Assembly (NCBI GenBank): GCA_902799285.1
Contig: CADCAA010000012.1
Span: forward strand, 1 to 39,931
DNA from: an uncultured Pseudomonadota bacterium
GTDB lineage: Bacteria; Pseudomonadota; Alphaproteobacteria; Rs-D84
Direction: 5' to 3'
DNA length: 39,931 nt
Within the stretch, counting starts at the first letter, position 1. Each line of letters opens with the position of its first letter. The notes below the pieces were generated by a model. That model saw only the letters and a program-made list of their open reading frames with translations. It was not told the origin of the DNA and ran no database searches. Positions 8,805-16,610 of this stretch are shown here, piece after piece. A program made the position numbers and the translations under genes.

Positions 8805-9516
8805 AATATAAACCGGACGCCGGTGCGGTTGGGCCGGCCACACGACGATCGCGTGCATTTAATATTTCATCAATATCATATGGTTTGCCCAGGCCGATTT
8901 CAATCAAAGTACCCACAATGTTTCGCACCATATGATGCAAAAATGAACGCGCAGATAATTCAAAAATAATTTTATCGCCGTCCACAGTTATATCCAATTT
9001 ATCCAATGTTTTGATTGGACTTTTCGCCTGGCACTGGGACGCACGGAACGAAGTAAAATCATGATTGCCCAATAATTTTTTTGCAGCATCACGCATTGCA
9101 TCAACATTTAATTTTTGTGGCACCCAATAAACACGATTTTTTTCCAACACTGGTTTGGCCGCACGATTCAAAACAACATATTTATAATGACGCGCGACAC
9201 ATGAAAAACGCGCACTGAAATCATCGTCAACGCGTTCGCAACTTAATACAGACACAGGTTCATCCATCAGGGAAAAATTCAATGCGCGTTTTACCACTTC
9301 GGCATCAAAATCTTTGTCCAAATCAAAATGTGCGGTCATTGATACGGCATGCACACCTGCGTCTGTGCGCCCCGCGCCAAATACGGTTGGACGTGTACCG
9401 GCAAATTTTTCAATCGCATCCATCATGATTGATTGCACAGATGGACCGTCCAGGTTTTCCTGCCACCCTATTAAATTTGTTCCGTCGTATTCAAGTTCAA
9501 CTTTGTATCGTGTCAT
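8773..9516 (-). CDS. truA: tRNA pseudouridine(38-40) synthase
   Basis: TruA converts uridines 38-40 of the tRNA anticodon arm to pseudouridine. With the start at 9516 the protein is 247 residues and begins MTRYKVELEYDGTNLIGWQ, the standard TruA N-terminus. The in-frame ATGs upstream lie within the preceding gene and are rejected. The catalytic Asp52 sits in FGAGRTDAGVHA. The C-terminal RSFLHHMVRNIVGTLIEIG block is present. It is the last gene of a def-fmt-(small Cys protein)-truA operon, starting 4 bases after the previous stop. The 3' end overlaps comEC in the convergent direction by 32 bases. Confidence 0.96.
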   Translation of the reverse strand: MTRYKVELEYDGTNLIGWQENLDGPSVQSIMMDAIEKFAGTRPTVFGAGRTDAGVHAVSMTAHFDLDKDFDAEVVKRALNFSLMDEPVSVLSCERVDDDFSARFSCVARHYKYVVLNRAAKPVLEKNRVYWVPQKLNVDAMRDAAKKLLGNHDFTSFRASQCQAKSPIKTLDKLDITVDGDKIIFELSARSFLHHMVRNIVGTLIEIGLGKPYDIDEILNARDRRVAGPTAPASGLYFIRADYSTND

Positions 9517-9520
9517 TGTT

Positions 9521-9763
9521 TTATCTTTGTTGTTGGCCTTCGTGTGCGCGGGTTGCGGCGATACAGTTTTGACACACAACCGCCTGGATATCATCATCGG
9601 TGCACGGATTTGTTTGCAACACATATTTCCATTGGCATTTAGAATCGTCCGTTTTACAGTCCGCACAATTCAGGCATGGGCATTTGAAATTATACTTTGA
9701 TACAATCACAGATTCGCCATTTACACCACATGTTGCCGTTTTACCAAAATCCCGTTTATCCAT
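9521..9763 (-). CDS. Small cysteine-rich protein between fmt and truA
   Basis: This is an 80-residue hypothetical protein. I chose ATG 9763 because AAAGG lies upstream; the longer frame to 9859 would run back into fmt. Cysteines cluster as Cys14, then CPCLNCADC near 27-35, another Cys near 41, a single Cys near 53, and CQNC near 63-66. This pattern fits metal binding, and no signal peptide is evident. It is inserted in the otherwise standard def-fmt-truA operon, 41 bases after fmt and 4 bases before truA. I do not recognise a family. A zinc-ribbon-like accessory protein is possible. Confidence 0.72.
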   Translation of the reverse strand: MDKRDFGKTATCGVNGESVIVSKYNFKCPCLNCADCKTDDSKCQWKYVLQTNPCTDDDIQAVVCQNCIAATRAHEGQQQR

Positions 9764-9804
9764 TTCGTTTCCTTTTATGCTTTTCTCTCTCGCATAAAAA
9801 TTTT

Positions 9805-10611
9805 TTATTCCCCATATTTTATTTCTGCACCGTGCAAGCCGTTTGTAAAACTTTTCCAATCCATCGGTTTTTTGCCGGCGGGTTGAATTTGTAAAATTTT
9901 TAATTCGTTGTTATTGATTTCTGTTTTCAAAATTTTAACATCCACGCCGTTTATTTTTGTGCGGCCCGCGCCCAGGCTGCGTACCAGGTTATGAATTTCA
10001 ATTGGCGATTTTTTCCAATCGATTATTTCATCGGTACCCGAAAATTTATGCGATATAATCGGCGTACCAACCTGGGGCATTGGTGTATATTGTTCGGTAT
10101 TCGCCAAAAATTCGTCCAACATATCGATTGCGATTTTGCCGACCCTGTTTTCCACAATTTCATTTGTGTCGTTTATATCAACATCAAATTCACGACGCAT
10201 ATAAATATCGCCTGCATCACATTCGGAAACCATACGCATTAAACAGACCGCAGATTTTTCATCGCCGTTTTTTAACGCACTGCGGATTGGTGATGGGCCA
10301 CGATATTTTGGCAAATCGCTTGGGTGAATATTGATAAAATTGCCACGTGCCAAAACATCATCGGGTAAAATTACGCCGTATGACATCACGACGACAAAAT
10401 CTGCACCATTGTTTTCAAATTCTTTGATTGAATTGTGCACCGGAATTTTGTGCGATTCAGCCCAGGTTTGCACCGGCGATTTTGTTAAAATTTGTTTACG
10501 CCCCGTGGGTTTTGGTGCGCGCGTAAAGACCGATAAAATATCGTTTTTCTGGCGCAAAGATTCAAATACAGGAACAACAAATTCATTTGTCCCCATTAAA
10601 ATCAGTTTCAT
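9805..10611 (-). CDS. fmt: Methionyl-tRNA formyltransferase
   Basis: Fmt formylates Met-tRNAi with 10-formyl-THF to start translation. The protein has 268 residues, shorter than the usual ~310, with a compact C-terminal tRNA-binding domain. The catalytic residues Asn94, His96 and Asp135 lie in FINIHPSDLPKYRGPSPIR and SECDAGDIYMRR. The start region MKLILMGTNEFVVPVFESL is typical. It overlaps def by 4 bases (ATGA) and is probably translationally coupled to it. The pairing with def is functionally natural: Fmt adds the formyl group and Def removes it. Confidence 0.95.
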   Translation of the reverse strand: MKLILMGTNEFVVPVFESLRQKNDILSVFTRAPKPTGRKQILTKSPVQTWAESHKIPVHNSIKEFENNGADFVVVMSYGVILPDDVLARGNFINIHPSDLPKYRGPSPIRSALKNGDEKSAVCLMRMVSECDAGDIYMRREFDVDINDTNEIVENRVGKIAIDMLDEFLANTEQYTPMPQVGTPIISHKFSGTDEIIDWKKSPIEIHNLVRSLGAGRTKINGVDVKILKTEINNNELKILQIQPAGKKPMDWKSFTNGLHGAEIKYGE

Positions 10612-11111
10612 TTTTTATGCCTCCGCACCTTGCGCATAACCATTTCGCGACGCGCGCCAGATAGATAATCAATGAACAATTTGCCGTCCAGGTGATCTGT
10701 TTCATGTTGCACAATTCGTGCGGGCACGCCCGACATTTCGGCCGATAATTGTTTGCCGTTTTCATCCGTCCATTCGACAACCACAGATTCAGGACGTGTG
10801 ACATTTGCATAAACCGGCAAATTATCACCACCCAGAACGGACAGGCATCCTTCCTCCATCACAACGGTTTTTTCACTGTGCGATAAAATGCGCGGATTTA
10901 TCATTTTGAATATTTTTTCATCGTCGGGGGTCATCATAACCAAGAAACGTTGTGTGATGCCAACCTGGGGCGCGGCGAGACCAACGCCACTTTGTTCGCG
11001 CATCATTTCGACCATTGTGTCCAATGTGTGCAACAGTCCATCGTCGATTTTTTCAACCGGCGTACACTGGGTCCGCAATATTGGGTCACCACAAAGTTTC
11101 ATTTGCAACAT
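10608..11111 (-). CDS. def: Peptide deformylase
   Basis: This metalloenzyme removes the N-formyl group from nascent proteins. It has 167 residues. All three PDF motifs are present: GVGLAAPQVG (42-51), EEGCLSV with metal ligand Cys89, and QHETDH with His136, Glu137 and His140. The start at 11111 has AAAGGA about 8 bases upstream. It is first in the def-fmt-small Cys protein-truA operon and divergent from the damaged rmuC gene. Confidence 0.97.
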   Translation of the reverse strand: MLQMKLCGDPILRTQCTPVEKIDDGLLHTLDTMVEMMREQSGVGLAAPQVGITQRFLVMMTPDDEKIFKMINPRILSHSEKTVVMEEGCLSVLGGDNLPVYANVTRPESVVVEWTDENGKQLSAEMSGVPARIVQHETDHLDGKLFIDYLSGARREMVMRKVRRHKK

Positions 11112-11165
11112 ATATAAAATCCTTTATAATCTGTTTATATCTGGATTTTAGCAAAGGATTTTCAA

Positions 11166-12021
11166 ATGACAACCTATATTTTTGCGCTGATGGTCGTGGC
11201 CGTATGTTTGTTATTGGTGTTGGTTTTTCGTAAAAATACGGTTGATTTGTCCGCCCTGCGCGAAGATAACGCCCGTCTGCGCGAACGGTTGGCCGAACGG
11301 TTGGGGACCCTGTGACAAAATGCGATGGAATTGAAAAATATCAGTTCGGATATCGCCAATTTCAAAGATATTTTAATGGGTCGGCGAAAAACAGCTGGAA
11401 GATTTGGTTCGCGACATTATGCCCCCCGAAACATATGCATTCCAAAGTGTTTTATCAACCGGCGTCAGACCTGACTGTATAATCCGCCTGCCCTATCCGC
11501 CAGGGGACATGATTATTGACAGCAAATTTCCATTGGAAAGTTATAATCGCATTTTGGTTGATAAAAACGACGGTATGGCGCGCAAGCAATTCGAACTGGA
11601 CGTGCGTAAACATATTGATGCGATTGCCGAAAAATACATTATTCCAGGTGTGACCGCGGAAAGCGCCATGATGTTTATCGCATCGGAATCTATATTCGAA
11701 GAATTACATACCGCATTTCCAAACACAATTGACTATGCTGCGCGCAAAAAGGTGTTTATTGTGTCACCGGCGACACTGTGGGCGACATTAAACACCATCC
11801 GTGCAGTCTTGTCCGACATCAAAATAAAGCGCGTGGCAACGCAAATTAAGCGCGAATTAGATATGTTGTTGGTTGACCTGAATCGTTTGGGCGACCGGAC
11901 GGGGAATCTGGCACGGCATTTTGCGCAAACAACGACAGATTTGGAACAAATTCAGACAACGATTGGGAAAATATCGCCACGTGCGGAAAAACTTCGCGAT
12001 ATGGACTTTGGGGAAAATTAA
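11166..12021 (+). pseudogene. rmuC: rmuC, broken by an in-frame TGA and a frameshift
   Basis: RmuC is a predicted nuclease-like protein that limits DNA inversions and rearrangements. A start at 11166 (with AAAGGA upstream) gives a membrane anchor and coiled coil that stops at TGA 11313-11315. The same frame continues with family-like QNAMELKNISSDIANFKDILMG. A shift around 11380-11385 then moves to the frame that encodes GEKQLEDLVRDIMPPETYAFQ and the RmuC core (IIDSKFPLESY, VSPATLWATLNTIRAV), ending at 12021. A few residues appear missing at the shift. TGA is a normal stop elsewhere, so recoding is unlikely. Either the gene is decaying or the assembly has errors here. Confidence 0.8.
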
Positions 12022-12048
12022 TGTTTTTGTCCATAGGATAAAAACAAA

Positions 12049-12070
12049 AGTTCAAAGCGCAAAGTTCAAT
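12049..12070. repeat. Short AAGTTCAAAG-type tandem repeat
   Basis: Two copies of a TTCAAAG/AAAGTTCAA unit sit just after rmuC. A similar array (AAAGTTCAGAGTTCAAAGTTCAGAG) is present at 28797-28822, so this is a dispersed intergenic motif. Confidence 0.5.
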
Positions 12071-12076
12071 TAATGC

Positions 12077-12105
12077 AAAAACCGCCCAAATGGGCGGGAT
12101 TTTTA
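12077..12105. terminator. Terminator between rmuC and tdk
   Basis: A CCGCCCA / TGGGCGG stem with a two-base loop is flanked by A5 and T5 runs. It can terminate both the + strand rmuC transcript and the convergent tdk transcript, and it overlaps the tdk stop codon. Confidence 0.82.
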
Positions 12106-12690
12106 TCTGTGGTGTCCAAGTGCCTTGTCATAACACGTCCTGCATACGGACATATATTTAACACGACCGTCATCAACACATATCGCGTCGCCATTGCGAA
12201 TTACCGTCCCGTTCGAATCATAGCGCAAATGATGATTGGCCAAATTCTGGCATCCAGGCATTTGGCAAGATACCGGTAATTCATGCAATTTTGCACCAAC
12301 CTCTATTAAATGTTTTGATGCAGGAAAAAGTTTTTCGTTCACATCCACCATTAAACCATAACAAAATACCCGTAGTTTATAAGTATCCGCCAATGTGACC
12401 AAGGCATCTATGTCTGGGGCCGAAAAAAACTGAACCTCGTCCACGAGTACAACGGCCGAAATGGCGAAGTCTGGTATTTCCCGCAATTTGTCGACATTTA
12501 ACTTTTCATGTATTGCCGCAGGACATTCCAACCCAATTCTGGTTGTGATTTTTGGTTCGGGGTGTCTGTCGGTTTTGGGTTTTATAACGTATACACGAGT
12601 GCCGTTTTGAATAAAATTATACCTGTCTTGAATCAGTTTGGTTGATTTGGCCGCACCCATGGTGCCATAAAAGAAATGCAAATTCGCCAT
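12103..12690 (-). CDS. tdk: Thymidine kinase
   Basis: This TK1-type enzyme phosphorylates thymidine to dTMP for nucleotide salvage. The start at 12690 gives 195 residues beginning MANLHFFYGTMGAAKST; the in-frame ATG at 12735 lies inside the upstream HAD gene and is rejected. The P-loop has Ala in place of the last Gly (GTMGAAKS), a variant I recall from other TK1-type enzymes. The Walker B-like VVLVDEVQFF, the lasso-domain Tyr/Gly region and the zinc-ribbon cysteines (CQMPGC, CRTC) are present. It follows the HAD phosphatase by 11 bases, so they are cotranscribed. Confidence 0.94.
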   Translation of the reverse strand: MANLHFFYGTMGAAKSTKLIQDRYNFIQNGTRVYVIKPKTDRHPEPKITTRIGLECPAAIHEKLNVDKLREIPDFAISAVVLVDEVQFFSAPDIDALVTLADTYKLRVFCYGLMVDVNEKLFPASKHLIEVGAKLHELPVSCQMPGCQNLANHHLRYDSNGTVIRNGDAICVDDGRVKYMSVCRTCYDKALGHHR

Positions 12691-12701
12691 TTTATACCCC
12701 T

Positions 12702-13298
12702 TTATTTTGGCAGGCCGGTTTTGCGGTTTATCCAAATCTCTGTATCGGCCAATTCCATTATGTATTTATCAGATTTGCTGTCGCCATAGGCACGCACAAC
12801 ATGTGGGATGATTTTATTTTTTTTCGCCCACGTGTTTAATGCCGTGACCTTGTCCGGCCCCCAGCACATAAATTTATAACGCCATGGGTGCGCTTTATCC
12901 ATTTTTGACGTTATTACCGCGTCAAATTTCATATCACGAACCAATTCAGGCACCAAATAATCCGGTCCCGCGGAAATCAGCAAGCAAATATTACCCGACG
13001 CGCGTTCGTGGGCAACCATTTCCGCCGCCCAACCAAATCGTCGTAATTTATGTTGCTTTATAACAATTGGCGCAAATTTTTTAACCATCTGTTTAGTCAG
13101 AAAGCACCGCATCAATTCACGGGAAATGCGACTGTGTTTATTAAAATAATACATAATCAGGCCAACCAGAAACAATGGCGCAAAAATCCATGGTCGAATC
13201 GAATGTGCAAAACAATAACGACCGAATTCCAGATTCGAATCGGATGCAGATAATGTTCCATCAAAATCAAAAACAACCAATTTTTCTTTTTTTGCCAT
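12702..13298 (-). CDS. HAD-superfamily phosphatase (HAD-IB, SerB-like)
   Basis: This is a 198-residue HAD phosphohydrolase. Motif I is VVFDFDGTL (nucleophile Asp and general acid Asp at about 10 and 12). Motif II is the Ser in LLISAGPDYL, a Lys follows further on, and motif III is YGDSKSDKYIM. A hydrophobic alpha-helical cap segment (about 33-52) includes a possible membrane-associated stretch, as in the HAD-IB group that acts on phosphoserine or lipid-linked phosphates. The substrate cannot be assigned. It is upstream of tdk and probably in the same operon. Confidence 0.88.
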   Translation of the reverse strand: MAKKEKLVVFDFDGTLSASDSNLEFGRYCFAHSIRPWIFAPLFLVGLIMYYFNKHSRISRELMRCFLTKQMVKKFAPIVIKQHKLRRFGWAAEMVAHERASGNICLLISAGPDYLVPELVRDMKFDAVITSKMDKAHPWRYKFMCWGPDKVTALNTWAKKNKIIPHVVRAYGDSKSDKYIMELADTEIWINRKTGLPK

Positions 13299-13393
13299 AT
13301 TTTATCCTTTGGAAATATAATAGGCAGATTTGGAAATCCTTGCAATATTTTTATAAAAAAATCGGCTTTCGCCGTTCATATTGCCAAATTCTT

Positions 13394-13903
13394 TTAATAT
13401 CGTCCGATGCACCCAAGATATGAATTGCCGGTCGATTCCAAAATGTTTACAAACTTGCTTTGGTTGCGGCCGGAAAACAGCGCTAAAATTGTGCCTGCAT
13501 CTGTTGCCAACATATCGGCCACAGTCGCAATTGATGAATTCATTTTCTTGAAAAATCCACTGGTTGGGTAAATTTCGGCCGCCAACAACTGATTCGCACC
13601 ATGTGAATTTGCATTTTGATCGGATTGAATCACCATCAACTGACATTCAGGGGAAATTATCAATTTATCGACGACAACCGCACTGGCCCCCAATAATTCG
13701 CCCCACCAACCGGTCGAACCACAGAATATCGGGTAATATACCACCGCGTCCGGATTTTCGTTCATTATTGCGTCCAAATCCAGGTTATCTGTGATAACGG
13801 TCGGCATTGTGCCGGTCGCCCCGTTTATAACCTTGCGCGACAATTGATATTCGGCATCATCCGTCGTTTTGCGTGGCCAATAAAGAATCGGAAATTGTTT
13901 CAT
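13394..13903 (-). CDS. Orphan protein of unknown function
   Basis: This 169-residue protein starts MKQFPILYWPRK if the ATG at 13903 is used; an in-frame ATG at 13936 would add 11 residues. No signal peptide or transmembrane helix is evident. It contains GSTGWWGELLGASAVVVDKL near the middle and a Ser/Ala-rich C-terminal half. I do not recognise a family. A TATACT box lies about 11 bases before ATG 13903 and no Shine-Dalgarno is visible, so leaderless translation is possible. It lies between the HAD-tdk operon and the VirB6-like block, on the same strand as both. Confidence 0.65.
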   Translation of the reverse strand: MKQFPILYWPRKTTDDAEYQLSRKVINGATGTMPTVITDNLDLDAIMNENPDAVVYYPIFCGSTGWWGELLGASAVVVDKLIISPECQLMVIQSDQNANSHGANQLLAAEIYPTSGFFKKMNSSIATVADMLATDAGTILALFSGRNQSKFVNILESTGNSYLGCIGRY

Positions 13904-13972
13904 CACGATATACAGTATACCAGATTCGGACGACATAAAAAAGGGGGTGCAAGCAAATAAAGCACTTGATTT

Positions 13973-15289
13973 TTATTTTTTTGCAGATTGCCACCAGTTT
14001 TTCGCGCCATTCCACACTTTTTTAATATCATTTTTAGCCGTTTTATAATAATCATCCGATATTGTTATACTGAATAACGACTTTATCAGGGCCGGAATCA
14101 TTACCATAAACATCGTCATAAAGATGCCCAGCAAGATTATTGTTATCAATGATGTATTTTTTGATGTTTCCATCAAGCCGTCTATTAAAAGTTTCGAATC
14201 GTTTTGGGTTATGGCCTCTTGGATAACAGATGCACCACCCCAATCGCTGAATATAGATGTCAGCACGATAATGGAAAATGTGATAAATATTCCCGTCAAT
14301 GCCAACCCCAATGTGCCAGATATAACATCATCAATTGTTTGCTTTATATTACCCTTGCCGGACGGAAATATTTTCCAGCCATCAAACAACCAACTGAGCA
14401 TGGTCAAAGGCAGCAAAATTAAGTCAATCGATAGTTTTACGAATATTTCCAAGAAATACAATGGTATCGGCAATAATGCCGCCAAATACAGGCCCAAAAT
14501 CAATAATCCTGTCAATAACAATGGTAAATTCGGAAAGATTGGTATATCAAATACCAGTTTATGCATATAATCGTTATTAAACGCCATATTTAACATAGTC
14601 CAACCGATTGTCATTCCCAGTCCCGTCATTTGGTGAACATTGGCAATTTGGCACGTCAAATTATGACGAAAACGTGGTGAAAACGCGTTGATAGATGATT
14701 GCTGGTTATCCGCATCGATGCTTTGCCTGTCGGCAACGGCCGTCGCAATTATACAATTTGCATAATTTTTACGCGCGTCGGATACGGACATTGTATAATT
14801 CATAGAAAGTCCGACATCAAATATGGGTTCAATCACAATACTGGAAATCATTCGTGGCAAAGGCACGGCCAATAATGCGATGACAAATAAAACCTTGGCA
14901 ATATGGGTTCCAAATTTGCCACCGATATCCCAACCGTTTGTCAATCCCTTGGCCGATGGTCCGATATAGGTCGACAATAATTGCCATGCAAACCATATTG
15001 CCGTTAACGCAATCGCAAATGGAATTATTACAGTCCCCAGATAATGATATGTTTTTGGCAATATTCCAGACATTGTGGCAACGATATCTGAAAATAATTT
15101 ACATGACCAACATGTTGAAAAAAAACTCATCGCATCAGATAAATTTACCGGTGATACACTGCGAAAAATGGAATAGCCGATTATTCCGCCGCCAAACACA
15201 ATACCACCAACCGCAAGTGCAGAAAATGCGCCAGCGGAAAGCGGTAAAAACGATACAAATACTATCCAAAATTTTTTTAGCCAATTCAT
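13973..15289 (-). CDS. VirB6/TrbL-like membrane protein 1
   Basis: This is a 438-residue polytopic inner-membrane protein of VirB6/TrbL character, the family that forms the translocation platform of type IV secretion systems. It has a hydrophobic N-terminal segment (about 7-40), then a CWSC pair (Cys60, Cys63), several helices, a central loop with further cysteines (about 178 and 213), and a family-like LLPLTMLSWLFDGW segment. The C-terminal tail is basic and Trp-rich (VWNGAKNWWQSAKK). The same CWSC motif occurs in VirB6-like protein 3. It is divergent from the other four copies across 49 bases. The family assignment rests on topology and motif flavour, not an alignment. Confidence 0.75.
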   Translation of the reverse strand: MNWLKKFWIVFVSFLPLSAGAFSALAVGGIVFGGGIIGYSIFRSVSPVNLSDAMSFFSTCWSCKLFSDIVATMSGILPKTYHYLGTVIIPFAIALTAIWFAWQLLSTYIGPSAKGLTNGWDIGGKFGTHIAKVLFVIALLAVPLPRMISSIVIEPIFDVGLSMNYTMSVSDARKNYANCIIATAVADRQSIDADNQQSSINAFSPRFRHNLTCQIANVHQMTGLGMTIGWTMLNMAFNNDYMHKLVFDIPIFPNLPLLLTGLLILGLYLAALLPIPLYFLEIFVKLSIDLILLPLTMLSWLFDGWKIFPSGKGNIKQTIDDVISGTLGLALTGIFITFSIIVLTSIFSDWGGASVIQEAITQNDSKLLIDGLMETSKNTSLITIILLGIFMTMFMVMIPALIKSLFSITISDDYYKTAKNDIKKVWNGAKNWWQSAKK

Positions 15290-15296
15290 GATTTTA

Positions 15297-15330
15297 ATTA
15301 TAACATATTTTTATTGAAATATGGTATAAT
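15297..15330. promoter_or_regulatory. Divergent leaderless promoters of the VirB6-like block
   Basis: The 49-base gap holds two perfect TATAAT boxes, one per strand: 15297-15302 on the minus strand and 15325-15330 on the plus strand. They are 7 and 8 bases from their respective ATGs. The -35 regions are weak. No Shine-Dalgarno fits in the gap, so both mRNAs are probably leaderless and may need an activator. Confidence 0.55.
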
Positions 15331-15338
15331 TATCAAGT

Positions 15339-16610
15339 ATGAAATTTATTAAACGATTTTTGTGCGGATTATGTTTGATATTTGGGGCTTTTGCGCCAGA
15401 TATTGCTTTTGCTGGATGGGGGCTGATTGATATTGATTCTTTGGATATTTCAAAGTTAGTTCCAATCGTGTTGGATTCTTTTATGTTTGTGGCAAATGGG
15501 ACGTATGCGTATTTCGTTGGCGAACATCATGACGGAATTATTTATTTATTGGTGTGGGGATTTTTACTGTTTTATATCGCGTTATATTTAATCAAACTGT
15601 ATATACCAAAATTTTGGACAACGACATTCGGTTTCAAATCTGGCGATACCATTGACAAAGTCGGCGGAATGAAAATTGCTGAAAACATTGTCAAACCATC
15701 TATTCGCGCATTGGTTGCGGTTATTGTATTATTACCATTGCGCCCAACATTTATTACGGAAAATTTAATCAATCCTGTATTAAAATTTGGTTCGATTTAT
15801 ACAACTGAAATTATCAATGTATCAACGGGTATGGGTATTGGTGGTGGTCGCGAAATTAGTTGTCCGCGTGATTTGCTGGACCAAGGATGGTTAAGTCGCG
15901 AATCTTGCAATTATTTAATCCAACCTGTGCATATTTTATCCCAGGCAAATAATACGGTTATCAAACGCGGGTTCAGATATTTATCCAGCGGGCTTTCTTC
16001 GTTGGCAACATTGATGGTTCACAACAGTGGCCAAGGTTTTATGAATATCATTACGGGAATTTTGCTGATTACAACATTTATTGGATGCAATGTATTTATG
16101 GCGTTATTGATTATCCAGGCAATATTTAATTTTGGGATGGCTGTGATTTTATATCCGTTTAATGTGGCGGCGTGGGTCGCAAAAAAAAGTGATGCTTGGT
16201 GTGATTTGTGGCCGGCTTTTTCAGGAATTATCGAAGGATTAAAACAAATTGTTATTACCATGATTGCGTGTGCGTTTATATTGTGTGTCAATATGGCATT
16301 GGTGCGCGCAATATTCCAGTGGAACAATTCTATGTTTGTTGCGGCGGCTGGGGGTGTGGCGTATTCTAATTTGCCGAATATGGGCGCGAACGCCAGTGGT
16401 TTTGGCGGACATTCTATGGTGTGGTTATCGTGCATACTGACATTTTTCTTGATGAACAAGATGTTTGCAATCACACGCGAAAAGTTGGTCGGATATGTTG
16501 GCAAAGATGCGACAGCGTTATTTGAATCGACCAAGACCAATGCCAAAGATTTGTGGGGCGGCGCAAAATCTACGTTCAGTGGCGTTAAAAAGATATTCAA
16601 AGGGAAATAA
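15339..16610 (+). CDS. VirB6/TrbL-like membrane protein 2
   Basis: This is a 423-residue polytopic protein. A signal peptide or first helix covers residues 1-25 (cleavage after DIAFA). Several hydrophobic helices follow, then a loop with a paired Cys (EISCPRD...SRESCNYL, about 172-193) and a Gly/Asn-rich extracytoplasmic loop near 340. The C-terminal tail is LWGGAKSTFSGVKKIFKGK, of the same basic type as in the other copies. The stop overlaps the next start by one base (TAATG). I call it VirB6-like because of size, topology and position in a run of similar genes. Confidence 0.75.
   Translation: MKFIKRFLCGLCLIFGAFAPDIAFAGWGLIDIDSLDISKLVPIVLDSFMFVANGTYAYFVGEHHDGIIYLLVWGFLLFYIALYLIKLYIPKFWTTTFGFKSGDTIDKVGGMKIAENIVKPSIRALVAVIVLLPLRPTFITENLINPVLKFGSIYTTEIINVSTGMGIGGGREISCPRDLLDQGWLSRESCNYLIQPVHILSQANNTVIKRGFRYLSSGLSSLATLMVHNSGQGFMNIITGILLITTFIGCNVFMALLIIQAIFNFGMAVILYPFNVAAWVAKKSDAWCDLWPAFSGIIEGLKQIVITMIACAFILCVNMALVRAIFQWNNSMFVAAAGGVAYSNLPNMGANASGFGGHSMVWLSCILTFFLMNKMFAITREKLVGYVGKDATALFESTKTNAKDLWGGAKSTFSGVKKIFKGK

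Noticed and set aside
9517-9666. Longer truA N-terminus
   Set aside because: The extra 50 residues are antiframe translation of the small Cys gene; TruA proteins begin at the MTRYKVELEYDG segment.
11313-11315. TGA read as Trp (recoded genetic code) to repair rmuC
   Set aside because: recR and def end with TGA inside ATGA overlaps at their natural C-termini, so TGA is a stop in this genome.
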